From positions 186,001 through 250,000 of the forward strand of contig JABCZL010000006.1 in the NCBI GenBank assembly GCA_013289685.1: a stretch of DNA of 64,000 nt. The letters run 5' to 3'. The translations under genes were made by a program, and so were the position numbers. This document shows positions 34,414 through 44,033 of the stretch, one piece after another. Within the stretch, counting starts at the first letter, position 1. Every line of letters starts with the position of its first letter. This DNA is from Acidobacteriota bacterium. Its GTDB lineage: Bacteria; Acidobacteriota; Terriglobia; Terriglobales; Acidobacteriaceae. The notes below the pieces were generated by a model that was not told the origin of the DNA, did not search any database, and worked only from the letters and a program-made list of their open reading frames with translations.

Positions 34414-35895
34414 ATGGCGGAAAACAGAGCCAATGCGACAACCTTAACTGCGGGAATTGCTCCCATATATGAAAGTGCAGTCGCAGTTCTTCTCGCGCTG
34501 CTGGGTGTGGGTGCGGCGTACGCTTTGGCTCCATTCGCTAACGAGAAACCAGCGGTAGTGGCTGTTGCCGTCGTCTTCCCTATTCTCCTCGTTGCCATGC
34601 TCGGCATGCCGGCCTTGCAATGCTTGAGGCTTGGGCCAAGAATTCTTTTGATTCTTCTGGCTTTGCGTCCGCTGGTCGATGTTTCAATTACACCGTTCCA
34701 GACGAATTCCGCGGGGTTCACTCTGAAAGCATCCTCGGGACTCTCTTTGCAGGAGGGTTTTGCCGCGGTGTTTGCCATCTTGCTGGTGGCGGTTTGGGTG
34801 GCCGAGGGTCGTCATAGTGAATACGCCAAGACACCAAACCAATTCCTCACCATGCTGCTCGGGCTTACCACTCTCTCCTGGCTGATTGGCGGGCTGAGCG
34901 AAGGCGCCCGCGGGTTTGCCCGCACCGCGTGGGGTCTGGTGGTCGCGCTGCTGCTCGGATCCCTTTTCCGCACCGAGAAGCAGATCGACATTCTTATCCG
35001 TGCCGTTTTCTACTCCTCGTTCTTCGTTTTGATGACTCTCGGCTTATACCTGGGAAAAGGTGTCGAGGGCGTGTCTGGCAACGCAGTGGATGAAGTTTGG
35101 CGACTGGCCGGCCAGTACGGTTCCCCCAACGCCTTGGCTGGTGTGGCTCTCTCATTTTTTCTGTGCGGACTCTATGTGTTCGGACGGGCTCACACGGCTT
35201 TCCGCAGGTTACTCAGTTTGCTGCTCCTCTCCATGCTGGCAGTGGTTATTGTTTCCACCCAAAGCCGGACGGTCGGCGGACTGATGCTCGTCTCGGTCGG
35301 TCTATGGCTCTGGGCCGGCGGTCGTCGCCGGCTGCTGTATGGGATTGCCCTGCCGTCGCTGGGTTTGGCGCTGGCATCCAGCACGGGAATCGGCTGGCGC
35401 TTGTTCTCCAGCTTTTCTCGGACGAACGAGCAGATCAACCCCAACGTTCTGACTCTTCAGGGAAGGGTCGTGCTATGGGGCGAGTGGATGGTGAACTATT
35501 CGCACGCCAATCTGTTTCACCAGGTCTTCGGCCTGGGCTGGGGCGAGGTAGTGCGGGATTTCCTGTCTATGAAGTTCTTCACCTCGAGTGTTACCGAGAG
35601 CTCCTTCCTCTGGTTTCTCCTGGGAACCGGCGCGCTCGGGCTGCTGGCTTTCTGTGCTTACCTGTTCTGGATTCTTTTCAAATCATGGGGCGCGTGGCGC
35701 AGAACATCCAGCGATTTCGAGAGGCAGTTCGCTTTGCTGGCCTTTTTGACCACCCTCTCGTTTGTGATCGAGGCCTTCACCACAGATATCGCCTCCTCGC
35801 CAAACGCCAACGTGTATATGTTCGCGGTGATGTCGATGTTCGTCTTTTGGAGAACGTCTGTGACGTCGCGACGAAAGAACGAGGAAACCCCATGA
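34414..35895 (+). CDS. O-antigen ligase/polymerase-like (Wzy) membrane protein
   Basis: The ATG at 34414, 22 bp after wzx, is preferred to 34345, which would overlap wzx. The 493-residue product has about eleven hydrophobic helices and the Wzy_C/WaaL-type large periplasmic loop: GQYGSPNALAGVALSFFLCG and STQSRTVGGLMLVSVGLW, then SSTGIGWRLFSSF and LQGRVVLWGEWM in the loop. These proteins polymerise lipid-linked repeat units in the periplasm. It is the last of the five export/assembly genes in a row. Confidence 0.85.
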   Translation: MAENRANATTLTAGIAPIYESAVAVLLALLGVGAAYALAPFANEKPAVVAVAVVFPILLVAMLGMPALQCLRLGPRILLILLALRPLVDVSITPFQTNSAGFTLKASSGLSLQEGFAAVFAILLVAVWVAEGRHSEYAKTPNQFLTMLLGLTTLSWLIGGLSEGARGFARTAWGLVVALLLGSLFRTEKQIDILIRAVFYSSFFVLMTLGLYLGKGVEGVSGNAVDEVWRLAGQYGSPNALAGVALSFFLCGLYVFGRAHTAFRRLLSLLLLSMLAVVIVSTQSRTVGGLMLVSVGLWLWAGGRRRLLYGIALPSLGLALASSTGIGWRLFSSFSRTNEQINPNVLTLQGRVVLWGEWMVNYSHANLFHQVFGLGWGEVVRDFLSMKFFTSSVTESSFLWFLLGTGALGLLAFCAYLFWILFKSWGAWRRTSSDFERQFALLAFLTTLSFVIEAFTTDIASSPNANVYMFAVMSMFVFWRTSVTSRRKNEETP

Positions 35896-36104
35896 AACAG
35901 GCAAAGAAGACAGGCTTTACTCTTTCCGCTCGCGTGGTGGCAAATCCATAAGTAGACGACTCCAAATAGCGAACTAACAAGGGCTTCCACCATATATGGT
36001 CCCAACCCTTCGAAGAGGCGCAGTTCAGCTTAACGTCGGATCGCGCAACATAGCCGTTCCTACGGGACACACGGCGCCACTGCAGAATCGCTGAGGCCAA
36101 AGAC

Positions 36105-36737
36105 ATGGTAGATGAGCCAGAAACAGGGGGTAGGGGAGACAGTGCCGAGATAAAAGAACCTAGCGCCCCGGCTGTCATTGTCGTCCCGCAAGGCGATACC
36201 CAAAAGGCGCAAGGTCAGGGCCAAACGGACAACTCCGGCAAGACCAGAAAGTACACCCGATATATAGTGTGGCCTATCGTAGCACTCTGGCGACTCGTCC
36301 GATGGCTCTTCGTGCTGGCCGACGGACATGATGGCGTCATCACGGCTCTTGCGACTATCGCAATCGTCGTACTGACATACTTTTACGTTTCATACTCCAA
36401 GGATCAGTGGACGACCATGAATCAGCAACTTGACCTCGCGAGACGCGAAGCGCGATTGACCCATTGCTGCCCATACCTTGATCGCCGTGACATAGGAGCA
36501 AAATACGACGACAAAACGAAGGAGATGTGGGGAACTTTCACCGCGATAAACATTGGGGAACAAGACGCCGAGAACATAGAGGTCGCCTTGCGAATTGATG
36601 TCCTTGCTTCCCCGCCAACACCAGAGCGACGAAAATTCGAGGATCGGGATTTCAAGAGCACTATACCGGCAAGATTGGGGAAGAAAGTTGAGAAGGTTGA
36701 TAGAGACGGTAAGCCCTCGATCCCACTAAGGCCGTAG
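36105..36737 (+). CDS. Hypothetical membrane protein, probably frameshifted
   Basis: A 210-residue product: a Pro/Gln-rich cytoplasmic start, hydrophobic helix region at about 55-75, a second helix at about 79-96 (ITALATIAIVVLTYFYVSY) followed by SKDQWTTMNQQLDLARREA, and a beta-rich domain. This shape is common in unassigned membrane proteins of environmental bacteria. The frame stops at 36737, but the next frame continues with a similar type of beta sequence (see the tail entry), so the C-terminal domain has probably been lost to a one-base indel near 36720. It is not related to EPS genes and looks like an insertion between wzy and the GT4 gene. Confidence 0.6.
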   Translation: MVDEPETGGRGDSAEIKEPSAPAVIVVPQGDTQKAQGQGQTDNSGKTRKYTRYIVWPIVALWRLVRWLFVLADGHDGVITALATIAIVVLTYFYVSYSKDQWTTMNQQLDLARREARLTHCCPYLDRRDIGAKYDDKTKEMWGTFTAINIGEQDAENIEVALRIDVLASPPTPERRKFEDRDFKSTIPARLGKKVEKVDRDGKPSIPLRP

Positions 36738-36958
36738 CTCAAGAACGATATGTGGCTCATCAACGATATGGGCTTATATACGTTCCTAGCCAGAACGACG
36801 CTTCGGGAAAGCTGGTCTATGTTTGGGGAACGATTCGCTATAAGGATTTTGCTGGAATCGGGGACTCCCTTCAATTCTGCGGATTTGGGACCTCCAAGGA
36901 CGTATTGGCTTCTGGCCCTAGTGGAAGCGGCTTCAACAAAGACGCACGTTGCGAATAA
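36722..36958 (+). pseudogene. Out-of-frame C-terminal tail of the preceding membrane protein
   Basis: In the frame beginning at 36722 the translation runs PTKAVAQERYVAHQRYGLIY and then reaches LVYVWGTIRYKDFAGIGDSL and QFCGF before its stop at 36958. The VWGTIRYKDF-FC pattern is the usual ending of membrane proteins of this kind, and the join falls where the upstream frame stops. A one-base frameshift is therefore likely. The stretch up to 37075 shows nothing else. Confidence 0.5.
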
Positions 36959-37075
36959 GGTAGTTATCAAAAGTAAGAAAGCCAGCCTGTTCACGGAGCC
37001 ACAGCAGCATGCGCGTCAAGTCTATTGTGCCACGGGTGGTTGGCGGCTCGCTGGCCTATACGGTGTGCTGAAGCG

Positions 37076-38332
37076 ATGAGCGCGAATAAAATCCGGATCG
37101 GGATCGTGCTGGGCACCGATTTTCAAGGGCGAGAGGGCGGCGGCAGTCAGCCGACCATCAAGATCTTCCTGAAACACGCGAAGGAAAGACCGTTCGAGAT
37201 TTTCCTGCTCGGCATGAGCACGACCAAAGACGAGCCAGTCGGTCAACTTTCCAAACGCGTGATCTACGGGCGCGAGTATCCTTTTATCCCTCTTTTTCAT
37301 CACGACCTGGCACGCTATGCAAATCGCAAGCCCCTTGTACCTGTGCGCGCACAAACCTTCCTGGCCTACCTCTTTCGGCGACGCCTGGTGGACGCTCTTG
37401 ACCTCGATATTCTGTATTTGAATGCCCCACAATCGCTTCCGTTTTTCTGGTCCAAACGCCAGCCGATTCTCTACCACATGCACAATCCCCAGGGAGCCGA
37501 AATCACTTACTCCCGCTATGCAATAGCTCGAACGCGGGCCTTCGGGTACCTGTATGGCAAAGTGGTTCGGAGGATTCTCGAGGGTGCCGACGAGTTCATT
37601 GTCATCGACCAGGAGAGCTACGATCTTTACACGGAGAGAGTGCCAGCGAGGAAAGAGCGTTTTCATCTTCTGCCAACCTCGATTGACAAAGACGAATTCC
37701 GGCCGATTCCCGGCTTCGACTGCGAGCAGGCTCGTCGCCACTTTGGTTTGCCCACGAAAGGAAGAATTCTGTTGTGCGTTGGCAGACTGGCGTGGAAGAA
37801 GGGCGTGGATTTGGTGTTGCGGGCATTCTCGCTCGTAGCCAACCAGGTTCCGGATGCGTTTCTGGCGATTGCCGGCGATGGCGATGAGCGCCCTAAATTG
37901 GGGGCGTTGGCACACGAGTTGGGACTGGATGGAAGAGTCTTTTTTCTGGGATACATTCCGCAGCCCCCAAGCCCCAATCTTCCTCAGCTCTACAACTGCA
38001 CCGATGGTTTAGTCCTTGGGTCTTTCCACGAAAGTCTGGCGCTCGTGCTCGCAGAGGCTTTGGCCTGCGGAAAGCCGGTGATCTCTACCCCTGTGGGAAT
38101 TGCACCCCAGGTGGTCCAGGAGGGGGTCACGGGCTACCTGGTCCAATCCCGCGAACCGGCAGAGATGTCCATTCGCATGCTCCAAGTGTTGGGCAGCGTT
38201 GAGTTCGACCCGAGCACTTGTGTCGACGCCGCGCGAAAGTATGCGGGTGCCTCTGAGCAGATCTGTGACGTCATCGAGAAAATGAGTTCTGTACGAAGGA
38301 AGGTTTCGGTGAATGCGCCCACCGCCGCTTGA
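37076..38332 (+). CDS. GT4-family glycosyltransferase
   Basis: The ATG at 37076 (MSANKIRIGIVLGTDFQGRE) is used; the earlier ATG at 37025 adds a non-conserved extension. The 418-residue GT-B fold enzyme has the Gly-rich N-terminal loop (GREGGGSQPTIKIF), the nucleotide-binding domain start (ILLCVGRLAWKKGVDLVLRA), and the C-terminal Glu-x7-Glu motif in FHESLALVLAEALACGKPV. It should transfer a sugar from a nucleotide donor to the growing lipid-linked repeat unit on the cytoplasmic side. It overlaps the next gene by 20 bp. Confidence 0.9.
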   Translation: MSANKIRIGIVLGTDFQGREGGGSQPTIKIFLKHAKERPFEIFLLGMSTTKDEPVGQLSKRVIYGREYPFIPLFHHDLARYANRKPLVPVRAQTFLAYLFRRRLVDALDLDILYLNAPQSLPFFWSKRQPILYHMHNPQGAEITYSRYAIARTRAFGYLYGKVVRRILEGADEFIVIDQESYDLYTERVPARKERFHLLPTSIDKDEFRPIPGFDCEQARRHFGLPTKGRILLCVGRLAWKKGVDLVLRAFSLVANQVPDAFLAIAGDGDERPKLGALAHELGLDGRVFFLGYIPQPPSPNLPQLYNCTDGLVLGSFHESLALVLAEALACGKPVISTPVGIAPQVVQEGVTGYLVQSREPAEMSIRMLQVLGSVEFDPSTCVDAARKYAGASEQICDVIEKMSSVRRKVSVNAPTAA

Positions 38333-39272
38333 AAATACAGATTCCCCAACACCAGCGCGATTGCGCGTGGCTCGGTGGCTTGGCCACCAACCTTGGATCC
38401 CGCACGGGCACGTCTCCCTCGTACGCCTTCTGTGTTCACCCGATGCGGCGCCCGACTTCCACTTCGAAGTCAACTTCTATGGTCTACGCTACCCTGGCAA
38501 TCTGCGAAATTACCTGGACTGGGGCGTGTTCTTTTTCGGCGCGCACGCGAAGTCCGAACTCGATGTCATGGCTCATGCAGCAAAATGCCTTCGTTCCTCT
38601 GGACGGCCCGTTGTCTACCTCGATGTGGGTGCCAATGTGGGCCACCATCTCCTTTTTATGAGCGCGCACGCCGACCGGGGATATGGGTTTGAACCGTGGA
38701 GCCCTGTACTCGAACGGGCCCGTGCTCTTCTAGCTCTCAACAACGTCCGCAACGTGCAGCTATTTCCCGTCGCTTTAGGGGAAACCAACGATATACGGCG
38801 ATATTACCCTCCGCGAACCAACAACCAAGGCTCGGGATCATTTGTGGAGGACTGGTTTGACCTGAATGATCACGAGGCAGCGCCGGTTTTGCTCGACGTG
38901 CGCAACGGCGATGAGTTTCTCAGGTCGGCCAACATCAGTGGCGTGGGCATTGTGAAGATCGACGTTGAGGGTTCGGAAGCATCGGTCTGCAGAGGATTGA
39001 GAAAGACGATCCAGCGCGACCGCCCGTTCATCCTAATGGAGGTCTCCGGTCAAGCCGCGCGTGAGTTTGGTTCGGAACGGAGTCTAAGAGATTGTCTGTA
39101 CGACAATGCTCATTTGTTTCGCCTGAGCGGCGGGCGGCATAAGACTCACCTCGAGCCCTATTGTTTCGACGAGTCTCTGAAGAACAACACATCGGACTTG
39201 GCGGAGGTGTTGGTAGTACCTCCTGAGCAAAGGCAGAGGTTGACTTTAAGCTTCAGACGGGTCGCCGCATGA
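38313..39272 (+). CDS. FkbM-family methyltransferase
   Basis: A 319-residue protein with the FkbM signature: VYLDVGANVGHHLLFMSAHA (motif I, about 109-128) and GIVKIDVEGSEASVCRGL about 100 residues later. An N-terminal extension of roughly 100 residues precedes the SAM domain. FkbM enzymes O-methylate sugars or other hydroxyls, which fits capping or decorating a polysaccharide repeat. Its start overlaps the GT4 gene, so the two are probably co-translated. Confidence 0.88.
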   Translation: MRPPPLENTDSPTPARLRVARWLGHQPWIPHGHVSLVRLLCSPDAAPDFHFEVNFYGLRYPGNLRNYLDWGVFFFGAHAKSELDVMAHAAKCLRSSGRPVVYLDVGANVGHHLLFMSAHADRGYGFEPWSPVLERARALLALNNVRNVQLFPVALGETNDIRRYYPPRTNNQGSGSFVEDWFDLNDHEAAPVLLDVRNGDEFLRSANISGVGIVKIDVEGSEASVCRGLRKTIQRDRPFILMEVSGQAAREFGSERSLRDCLYDNAHLFRLSGGRHKTHLEPYCFDESLKNNTSDLAEVLVVPPEQRQRLTLSFRRVAA

Positions 39273-39334
39273 TTCCAGTGCTTGGAAGACTGATCAAGGG
39301 TTCTGAAACCCACACCTAGTCGCTTAGATTTCCC

Positions 39335-40129
39335 ATGAAGCCCTCAGAACAGTCCTGGTTCGCGGAGCGTGTGCAACGAAGAGCCGCGAAGGAGTCGCGA
39401 GCCTGGTATTCCCGGGGCGATGCAAAGCTCCTTTACGAATTTCTCCCGGATGACAGCTCCGTTCAGAGTCATAGCTTGCGGGAGGCCTTCGCAGTTTTCG
39501 ACCAAGTCTCCGCCCACGGGAACGGTGTAACGATCGTTGATTTGGGGTGTGGAACGGGAGCAAGCTACGATGCCTTCCGTCGGAGGAGCCGGAACACACG
39601 GTGGCTGGGCCTCGACATCGCGGATTCACCGGAAGCCAATGCACAAGCGAAGCGACCTCTGTGCTTTTGCACCTACGACGGAGTTCGTATCCCGCTGGCA
39701 GAGAATTCCGTCGACATCGTGTACTCGCGCCAAGTCTTCGAGCACGTGAGGCATCCCGAGGCGCTCCTGTCGGAAACACACAGGGTGCTGAAACCTGGAG
39801 GAGTTTTTGTCGGTTCTACTTCTCACCTGGAACCGCTTCACTCTCGGAGTTTTTGGAACTACACGCCTTACGGATTCTGCACGCTGCTACGTGACGCGGG
39901 CTTTGTGTCCATCCGGGTTCGGCCGGGAATTGATTCTCTGACTCTAATCACTCGCCGTCTTCTTGGCTTGGTCGGGCTTTCCGATCTATTTGCTCCATTT
40001 TTCACACTGGAGTCACCCGCAAACCTGTTTCTGGAAGTGGGGCTCCGCTTGCTGAGGCAGCCGGTAAAAAGGCGGAATTTTTTCAAGTTGCTGTTCTCTG
40101 GTCACTTTTGTTTTCTAGCGCGGAAGTGA
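39335..40129 (+). CDS. Class I SAM-dependent methyltransferase
   Basis: A 264-residue Methyltransf_11-type enzyme. Motif I is VTIVDLGCGTGASYDAF (about 65-81), the acidic loop is WLGLDIADS, motif IV-like is VDIVYSRQVFEHVRHPEALL, and LKPGGVFVGSTSH follows. The His in FEHV is typical of Ubi-like methyltransferases. It lies 62 bp after the FkbM gene. The substrate is probably a sugar or lipid-linked intermediate, as it lies inside the EPS operon, but this is an inference. Confidence 0.85.
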   Translation: MKPSEQSWFAERVQRRAAKESRAWYSRGDAKLLYEFLPDDSSVQSHSLREAFAVFDQVSAHGNGVTIVDLGCGTGASYDAFRRRSRNTRWLGLDIADSPEANAQAKRPLCFCTYDGVRIPLAENSVDIVYSRQVFEHVRHPEALLSETHRVLKPGGVFVGSTSHLEPLHSRSFWNYTPYGFCTLLRDAGFVSIRVRPGIDSLTLITRRLLGLVGLSDLFAPFFTLESPANLFLEVGLRLLRQPVKRRNFFKLLFSGHFCFLARK

Positions 40130-40190
40130 GTGCCAAAACACCCGATAACTGCCGCACTAATTTCGGCAAGGCTTAAAGGATAGCCCTCGC

Positions 40191-41360
40191 ATGCGAATTT
40201 GGATTGATATGGATAATTCGCCGCACGTGTTGCTCTTTGCACCACTGATTCGCGAATTGCGGCGTAATGGGCTGGATTTCATCCTCACCGTGCGCGATTT
40301 TTCCCAGACTCGCAGTCTCGCCGAGAAGCATGGCTTGGAGTTCACGATGGTGGGACGTCATTGTCAAAGTTCGTCTCTGACGCGAAAGGTTACCAGCACG
40401 CTCGGCCGCGCGTGGCAGTTGCGGCACATGGTTGCAAAGCACTGCGTTGCAGCGGCGGTCAGCCATGGTTCCAGGGCGATGATACTCGCTGCTCGGACAC
40501 TCGGTTTGCCCGTCCTAACTCTCGACGACTATGAGTATTCCTCCGTCAAACTGCAAAACATCCTTTCTGACCGAATTCTTGTCCCGGAGGTCATACCCGA
40601 GGCTCGTTTGGCGGCTCAAGGTTTGAATCTGCAGAAGCTCGTTCGCTATCCAGGCCTCAAGGAAGAGGTGTATGTGTACGAATTCAGACCGGATGCGAGT
40701 GTTCTGGAAAAGTTGCAGTTAGATCCTCGTAGGGTCATTGTTACGGTACGGCCACCTGCCACGTGGGCTCATTATCATGACGCACTTGGGGACTTGCTAT
40801 TTCGCGCGCTTTTGAACCGCCTCGCACGGGAGCCCGGCATCCAAGTCGTCGTGTCTGCCCGAACGGAAGCTCAGGAATTAGAACTGCGTCAGCGGTACGG
40901 GCTTTCCTCGGAGAAGTTCACTGTTTCGGCGCAGGCTGTAGATGGCTTGAGTCTGATGTGGTTTTCCGATGTCGTATTCAGCGGCGGCGGAACGATGGTC
41001 CGGGAAGCAGCCTTGCTCGGCCTTAATGTCTATAGCTTTTTTGGCGGCCAAATCGCGGCGGCCGACGAATACCTCGTTTCCCAGGGCCGGCTGCGGCTGC
41101 TGCGCGAGCCAAGCGAAATTGACGCGCTTCCATTGCCCTCAAGGCGCACTGATCGCCCCGTCGCCCCTAATGGGCGCAGCATGGCACCCTTCATTGCTGG
41201 GGAGATTCTTCGCTTCGTCCGCGAGACCTCGGGAGCTCGCTTCCAGCAAGTGGGAAACCCACCACAGGCGACGACATTCCCCGAGCGAACACTTGAATTG
41301 TTGGATGGCGGCGCGCTGGTGGTTGAGGGAAATAGCCCGAAACAGCATCGTTCACCATGA
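40191..41360 (+). CDS. DUF354 family GT-B-like protein
   Basis: A 389-residue protein with the DUF354 start RIWIDMDNSPHVLLFAPLIR and the strings VSHGSRAMILAARTLGLPVL and LVPEVIPE. The second half has VVFSGGGTMVREAALLGLNV and YSFFGGQIAAADEYL, similar to UDP-sugar-binding loops in GT-B enzymes such as MurG and WecB-type proteins. Members occur in archaeal and bacterial surface-glycan loci, but their reaction has not been established to my knowledge. The stop overlaps the next start by 4 bp. Confidence 0.85.
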   Translation: MRIWIDMDNSPHVLLFAPLIRELRRNGLDFILTVRDFSQTRSLAEKHGLEFTMVGRHCQSSSLTRKVTSTLGRAWQLRHMVAKHCVAAAVSHGSRAMILAARTLGLPVLTLDDYEYSSVKLQNILSDRILVPEVIPEARLAAQGLNLQKLVRYPGLKEEVYVYEFRPDASVLEKLQLDPRRVIVTVRPPATWAHYHDALGDLLFRALLNRLAREPGIQVVVSARTEAQELELRQRYGLSSEKFTVSAQAVDGLSLMWFSDVVFSGGGTMVREAALLGLNVYSFFGGQIAAADEYLVSQGRLRLLREPSEIDALPLPSRRTDRPVAPNGRSMAPFIAGEILRFVRETSGARFQQVGNPPQATTFPERTLELLDGGALVVEGNSPKQHRSP

Positions 41361-42406
41361 AGATATTCACCCTGGATCCGTTACGTGACCCGCGGTGGGA
41401 ACGCTTCGTCGAGCGACACCCGCGTGCCTCGATCTTTCACACTCGCGGATGGCTCGAGGTGTTGCAGCGCACGTATTGCTACGAGCCAGTAGTCTACACA
41501 ACAGCCTCGCAAGCCGAGGAGCTGAGGAACGGCGTAGTCCTTTGTCGGATAGAAAGCTGGCTCACCGGACGGCGGCTGGTTTCGCTGCCCTTCTCGGACC
41601 ACTGCGAACCGCTTGTGGATACTAAGGAAGAATGGGAATCGCTGGTGGCATCCCTGATTGACGCGTCGAGTTCACAACATTGCAAATACGTGGAGATGAG
41701 GCCGAAGGGAGGGAGCGAACTGATCTCCGCCGATGAAAGCGGAATGGCACGATATCGGTCTTTCTATTTCCATACTTTGGACATACAGTCGGAGCAGGAA
41801 GACCTCTTCCAAAGCTTCCACCGGAAAGCCGTGCAGCAGCCGATTAAACGCGCTGAGCGGGAGAAGATTTCGTCGGCGGAAGGGCGCTCGCCAGAACTTA
41901 TTCGTTGCTTCTACCGACTCCTGATCCGAACGCGACGCCGGCATGCGGTTCCACCTCAGCCGCTTAAATGGTTTCAGAATCTTGTCGACTGCTTGGGCAG
42001 ACAGATCACTATTCGCGTCGCATCGAAAGCCGGAGAACCGATTGCGAGTATTCTCACGCTTTCTTTCAACGAGCAGGTGTATTACAAATATGGCTGCACG
42101 GATGAACGATTCCATAATCTGGGCGGGATTCAACTTTTGCTCTGGGAAGCTATAAGGGCCGAGAAGCAGCGAGGTGCCCGAGTGCTGGACATGGGGCGTT
42201 CCGACATCGAACAGGCCAATCTCGTGAAGTTCAAGGAGCGCTGGGGTAGCATCCGTACCGTGTTGACCTACTACCGTCACCCTCAGGCACATCGTGAACA
42301 GAACGTGCGAACATGGCCCGGGCAAGTCGCGGGCTATGCGTTTGCGCGCTTGCCAGATTCGCTTCTCACCGCAGTGGGTGGGCTGTTATATCCCCACATG
42401 GGCTAG
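41357..42406 (+). CDS. FemAB/GNAT-type acyltransferase
   Basis: A 349-residue protein with a double-GNAT layout. The start resembles FemAB-like proteins of EPS loci (SIFHTRGWLEVLQRTYCYEP), the middle has FQSFHRKAVQQPIKRAERE, and the acetyl-CoA/aminoacyl binding region is near 240-290 (LTLSFNEQVYYKYGCTDERF, GGIQLLLWEAIRAEKQRGA, LDMGRSD). Related proteins are commonly seen with exosortase/EPS genes and may add acyl or aminoacyl groups to sugars. The exact donor is unknown. It overlaps the DUF354 gene and precedes the deacetylase gene by 9 bp. Confidence 0.82.
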   Translation: MKIFTLDPLRDPRWERFVERHPRASIFHTRGWLEVLQRTYCYEPVVYTTASQAEELRNGVVLCRIESWLTGRRLVSLPFSDHCEPLVDTKEEWESLVASLIDASSSQHCKYVEMRPKGGSELISADESGMARYRSFYFHTLDIQSEQEDLFQSFHRKAVQQPIKRAEREKISSAEGRSPELIRCFYRLLIRTRRRHAVPPQPLKWFQNLVDCLGRQITIRVASKAGEPIASILTLSFNEQVYYKYGCTDERFHNLGGIQLLLWEAIRAEKQRGARVLDMGRSDIEQANLVKFKERWGSIRTVLTYYRHPQAHREQNVRTWPGQVAGYAFARLPDSLLTAVGGLLYPHMG

Positions 42407-42415
42407 ACCTATCTC

Positions 42416-43822
42416 ATGCTTACGCTCAACCAGCTCCTGACTGAGCATTTCCGTTGTCCCGACCCGGGCGTCGATTTCGTCGGCCCTGCTGCCGGCGAAT
42501 CCCGCACTGGCTATTTTCTGTTTGGGGAGAACGTGGTTTGCTACGGTCGAACCAATGCACCGCGCGTGGCACGAACGGTTGACGAGCCTCTGGACGACAC
42601 ATTCGCCAACACGCAATTCGAACCGGGGCGATGCCTGCTTTCATTTGATGCAGTCGACGCCGTAGAGAATCTTCGCCACGAGCGATACGTCTCGAATGGA
42701 AAATCTCATATAAACGGCGGAAGACTCCACGGCTTGAGCCGCGGCCTTTACTACCGGGTTCGCCCGTTGCTGCCGATTTCGATTCGCAAACATTTTCAAC
42801 GATGGGTTCTAGCCCCGCGAATGAAAACGCAATTTCCGAGCTGGCCTGTCGACCGTACGGCAGACCGCCTGCTCGAGAACTTGCTCGCCGTGTGGATCAG
42901 GGCACAGGGCCAGCAGCAGATCCCGTTTATCTGGTTCTGGCCGGATGGACATTCGAGTGCTGCCATTGTGACACACGATGTAGAAACGCAAGCGGGAGTG
43001 CGATTTTGCTCCAGTCTAATGAATCTAGACGAGGCGTTTCGCATCCCCTCTTCATTCCAAATTGTTCCTGAGTGCCGCTATAGCGCTCCCGAATCGTTAC
43101 TGGACGAGTTTCGGCAGCGAGGCTTTGAAATCAACGTGCATGACCTGAACCATGACGGCCGTCTGTACTGGGAACATCAGGAATTCCTGCACCGAGTGAA
43201 AAGGATCAACGCCTATGGGCGAGAGTTTCAAGCCAAGGGATTTCGATCGGGGGCGCTGTATCGAAACTTGGATTGGTATGGTGCACTTGACTTCTCCTAT
43301 GATATGTCTGTCCCCAACGTAGCTCACTTGGATCCGCAAGGCGGTGGTTGCTGCACGGTGATGCCATTTTTCGTCGGGAACATTCTCGAGCTCCCGGTCA
43401 CAACCATCCAGGATTATCCTTTGTTTCACATCCTCGGCGAGTACTCCATCGACCTATGGAAACACCAGATCCAGCTCATCCAGGAGGGCCATGGGCTCAT
43501 CAGTATCATTGCCCATCCTGACTATCTTCAGGAGAGTCGCGCCCAAGAAACGTACTCCGAACTGCTCGGTCACCTCGCGCGGCTGCGTTCCGATACGGAT
43601 CTGTGGATTGCCCTTCCTTCGGAGGTCAATGACTGGTGGCGAGTGAGGAATCGGTTGGAATTGGTTCACGAGAACGGCCGGTGGCAGATTGACGGACCCG
43701 GAAAAGAGCGGGCTCGGATCGCTTACGCCCACCTAGCCGAAGATGGCGTGTACTTTCAGCTCCCGAAAAACGAGGACTTGGTGGAAAGAAGTACGGAAAC
43801 CGCAAGTTCCACATTTTTATGA
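42416..43822 (+). CDS. Polysaccharide deacetylase-like protein
   Basis: A 468-residue protein. Residues about 1-170 are not recognised. The NodB-like part starts with AAIVTHDVETQAGVRFCSSL, whose Asp is the usual first metal ligand; EINVHDLNHDG supplies further His/Asp residues and FRSGALYRNLDW matches the Arg motif. SIIAHPDYL provides a late His. The ligand set is close to but not identical with NodB (HDVE instead of DDG), as in EPS-locus variants. It would remove acetyl groups from a glycan or may have lost this role. Confidence 0.75.
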   Translation: MLTLNQLLTEHFRCPDPGVDFVGPAAGESRTGYFLFGENVVCYGRTNAPRVARTVDEPLDDTFANTQFEPGRCLLSFDAVDAVENLRHERYVSNGKSHINGGRLHGLSRGLYYRVRPLLPISIRKHFQRWVLAPRMKTQFPSWPVDRTADRLLENLLAVWIRAQGQQQIPFIWFWPDGHSSAAIVTHDVETQAGVRFCSSLMNLDEAFRIPSSFQIVPECRYSAPESLLDEFRQRGFEINVHDLNHDGRLYWEHQEFLHRVKRINAYGREFQAKGFRSGALYRNLDWYGALDFSYDMSVPNVAHLDPQGGGCCTVMPFFVGNILELPVTTIQDYPLFHILGEYSIDLWKHQIQLIQEGHGLISIIAHPDYLQESRAQETYSELLGHLARLRSDTDLWIALPSEVNDWWRVRNRLELVHENGRWQIDGPGKERARIAYAHLAEDGVYFQLPKNEDLVERSTETASSTFL

Positions 43823-44033
43823 GTCTTCAAGCCCTTGCCAGACTTGTCCATAACCTTCGTGAAATGAATCACTTGTCTTCTTCCTGCGAGAGGCTTACTC
43901 ACAATTCAACACGGGTAGGCAAAGTAAGCCCAGCAGATCATCCGTCGACAGATTGTTGATTTCGCCGAGCACTATGTCCCCACAATTTGCTGTTCCCGCC
44001 ACGGTTTGACATGTAGAGGAGTTGAAAGAACAT

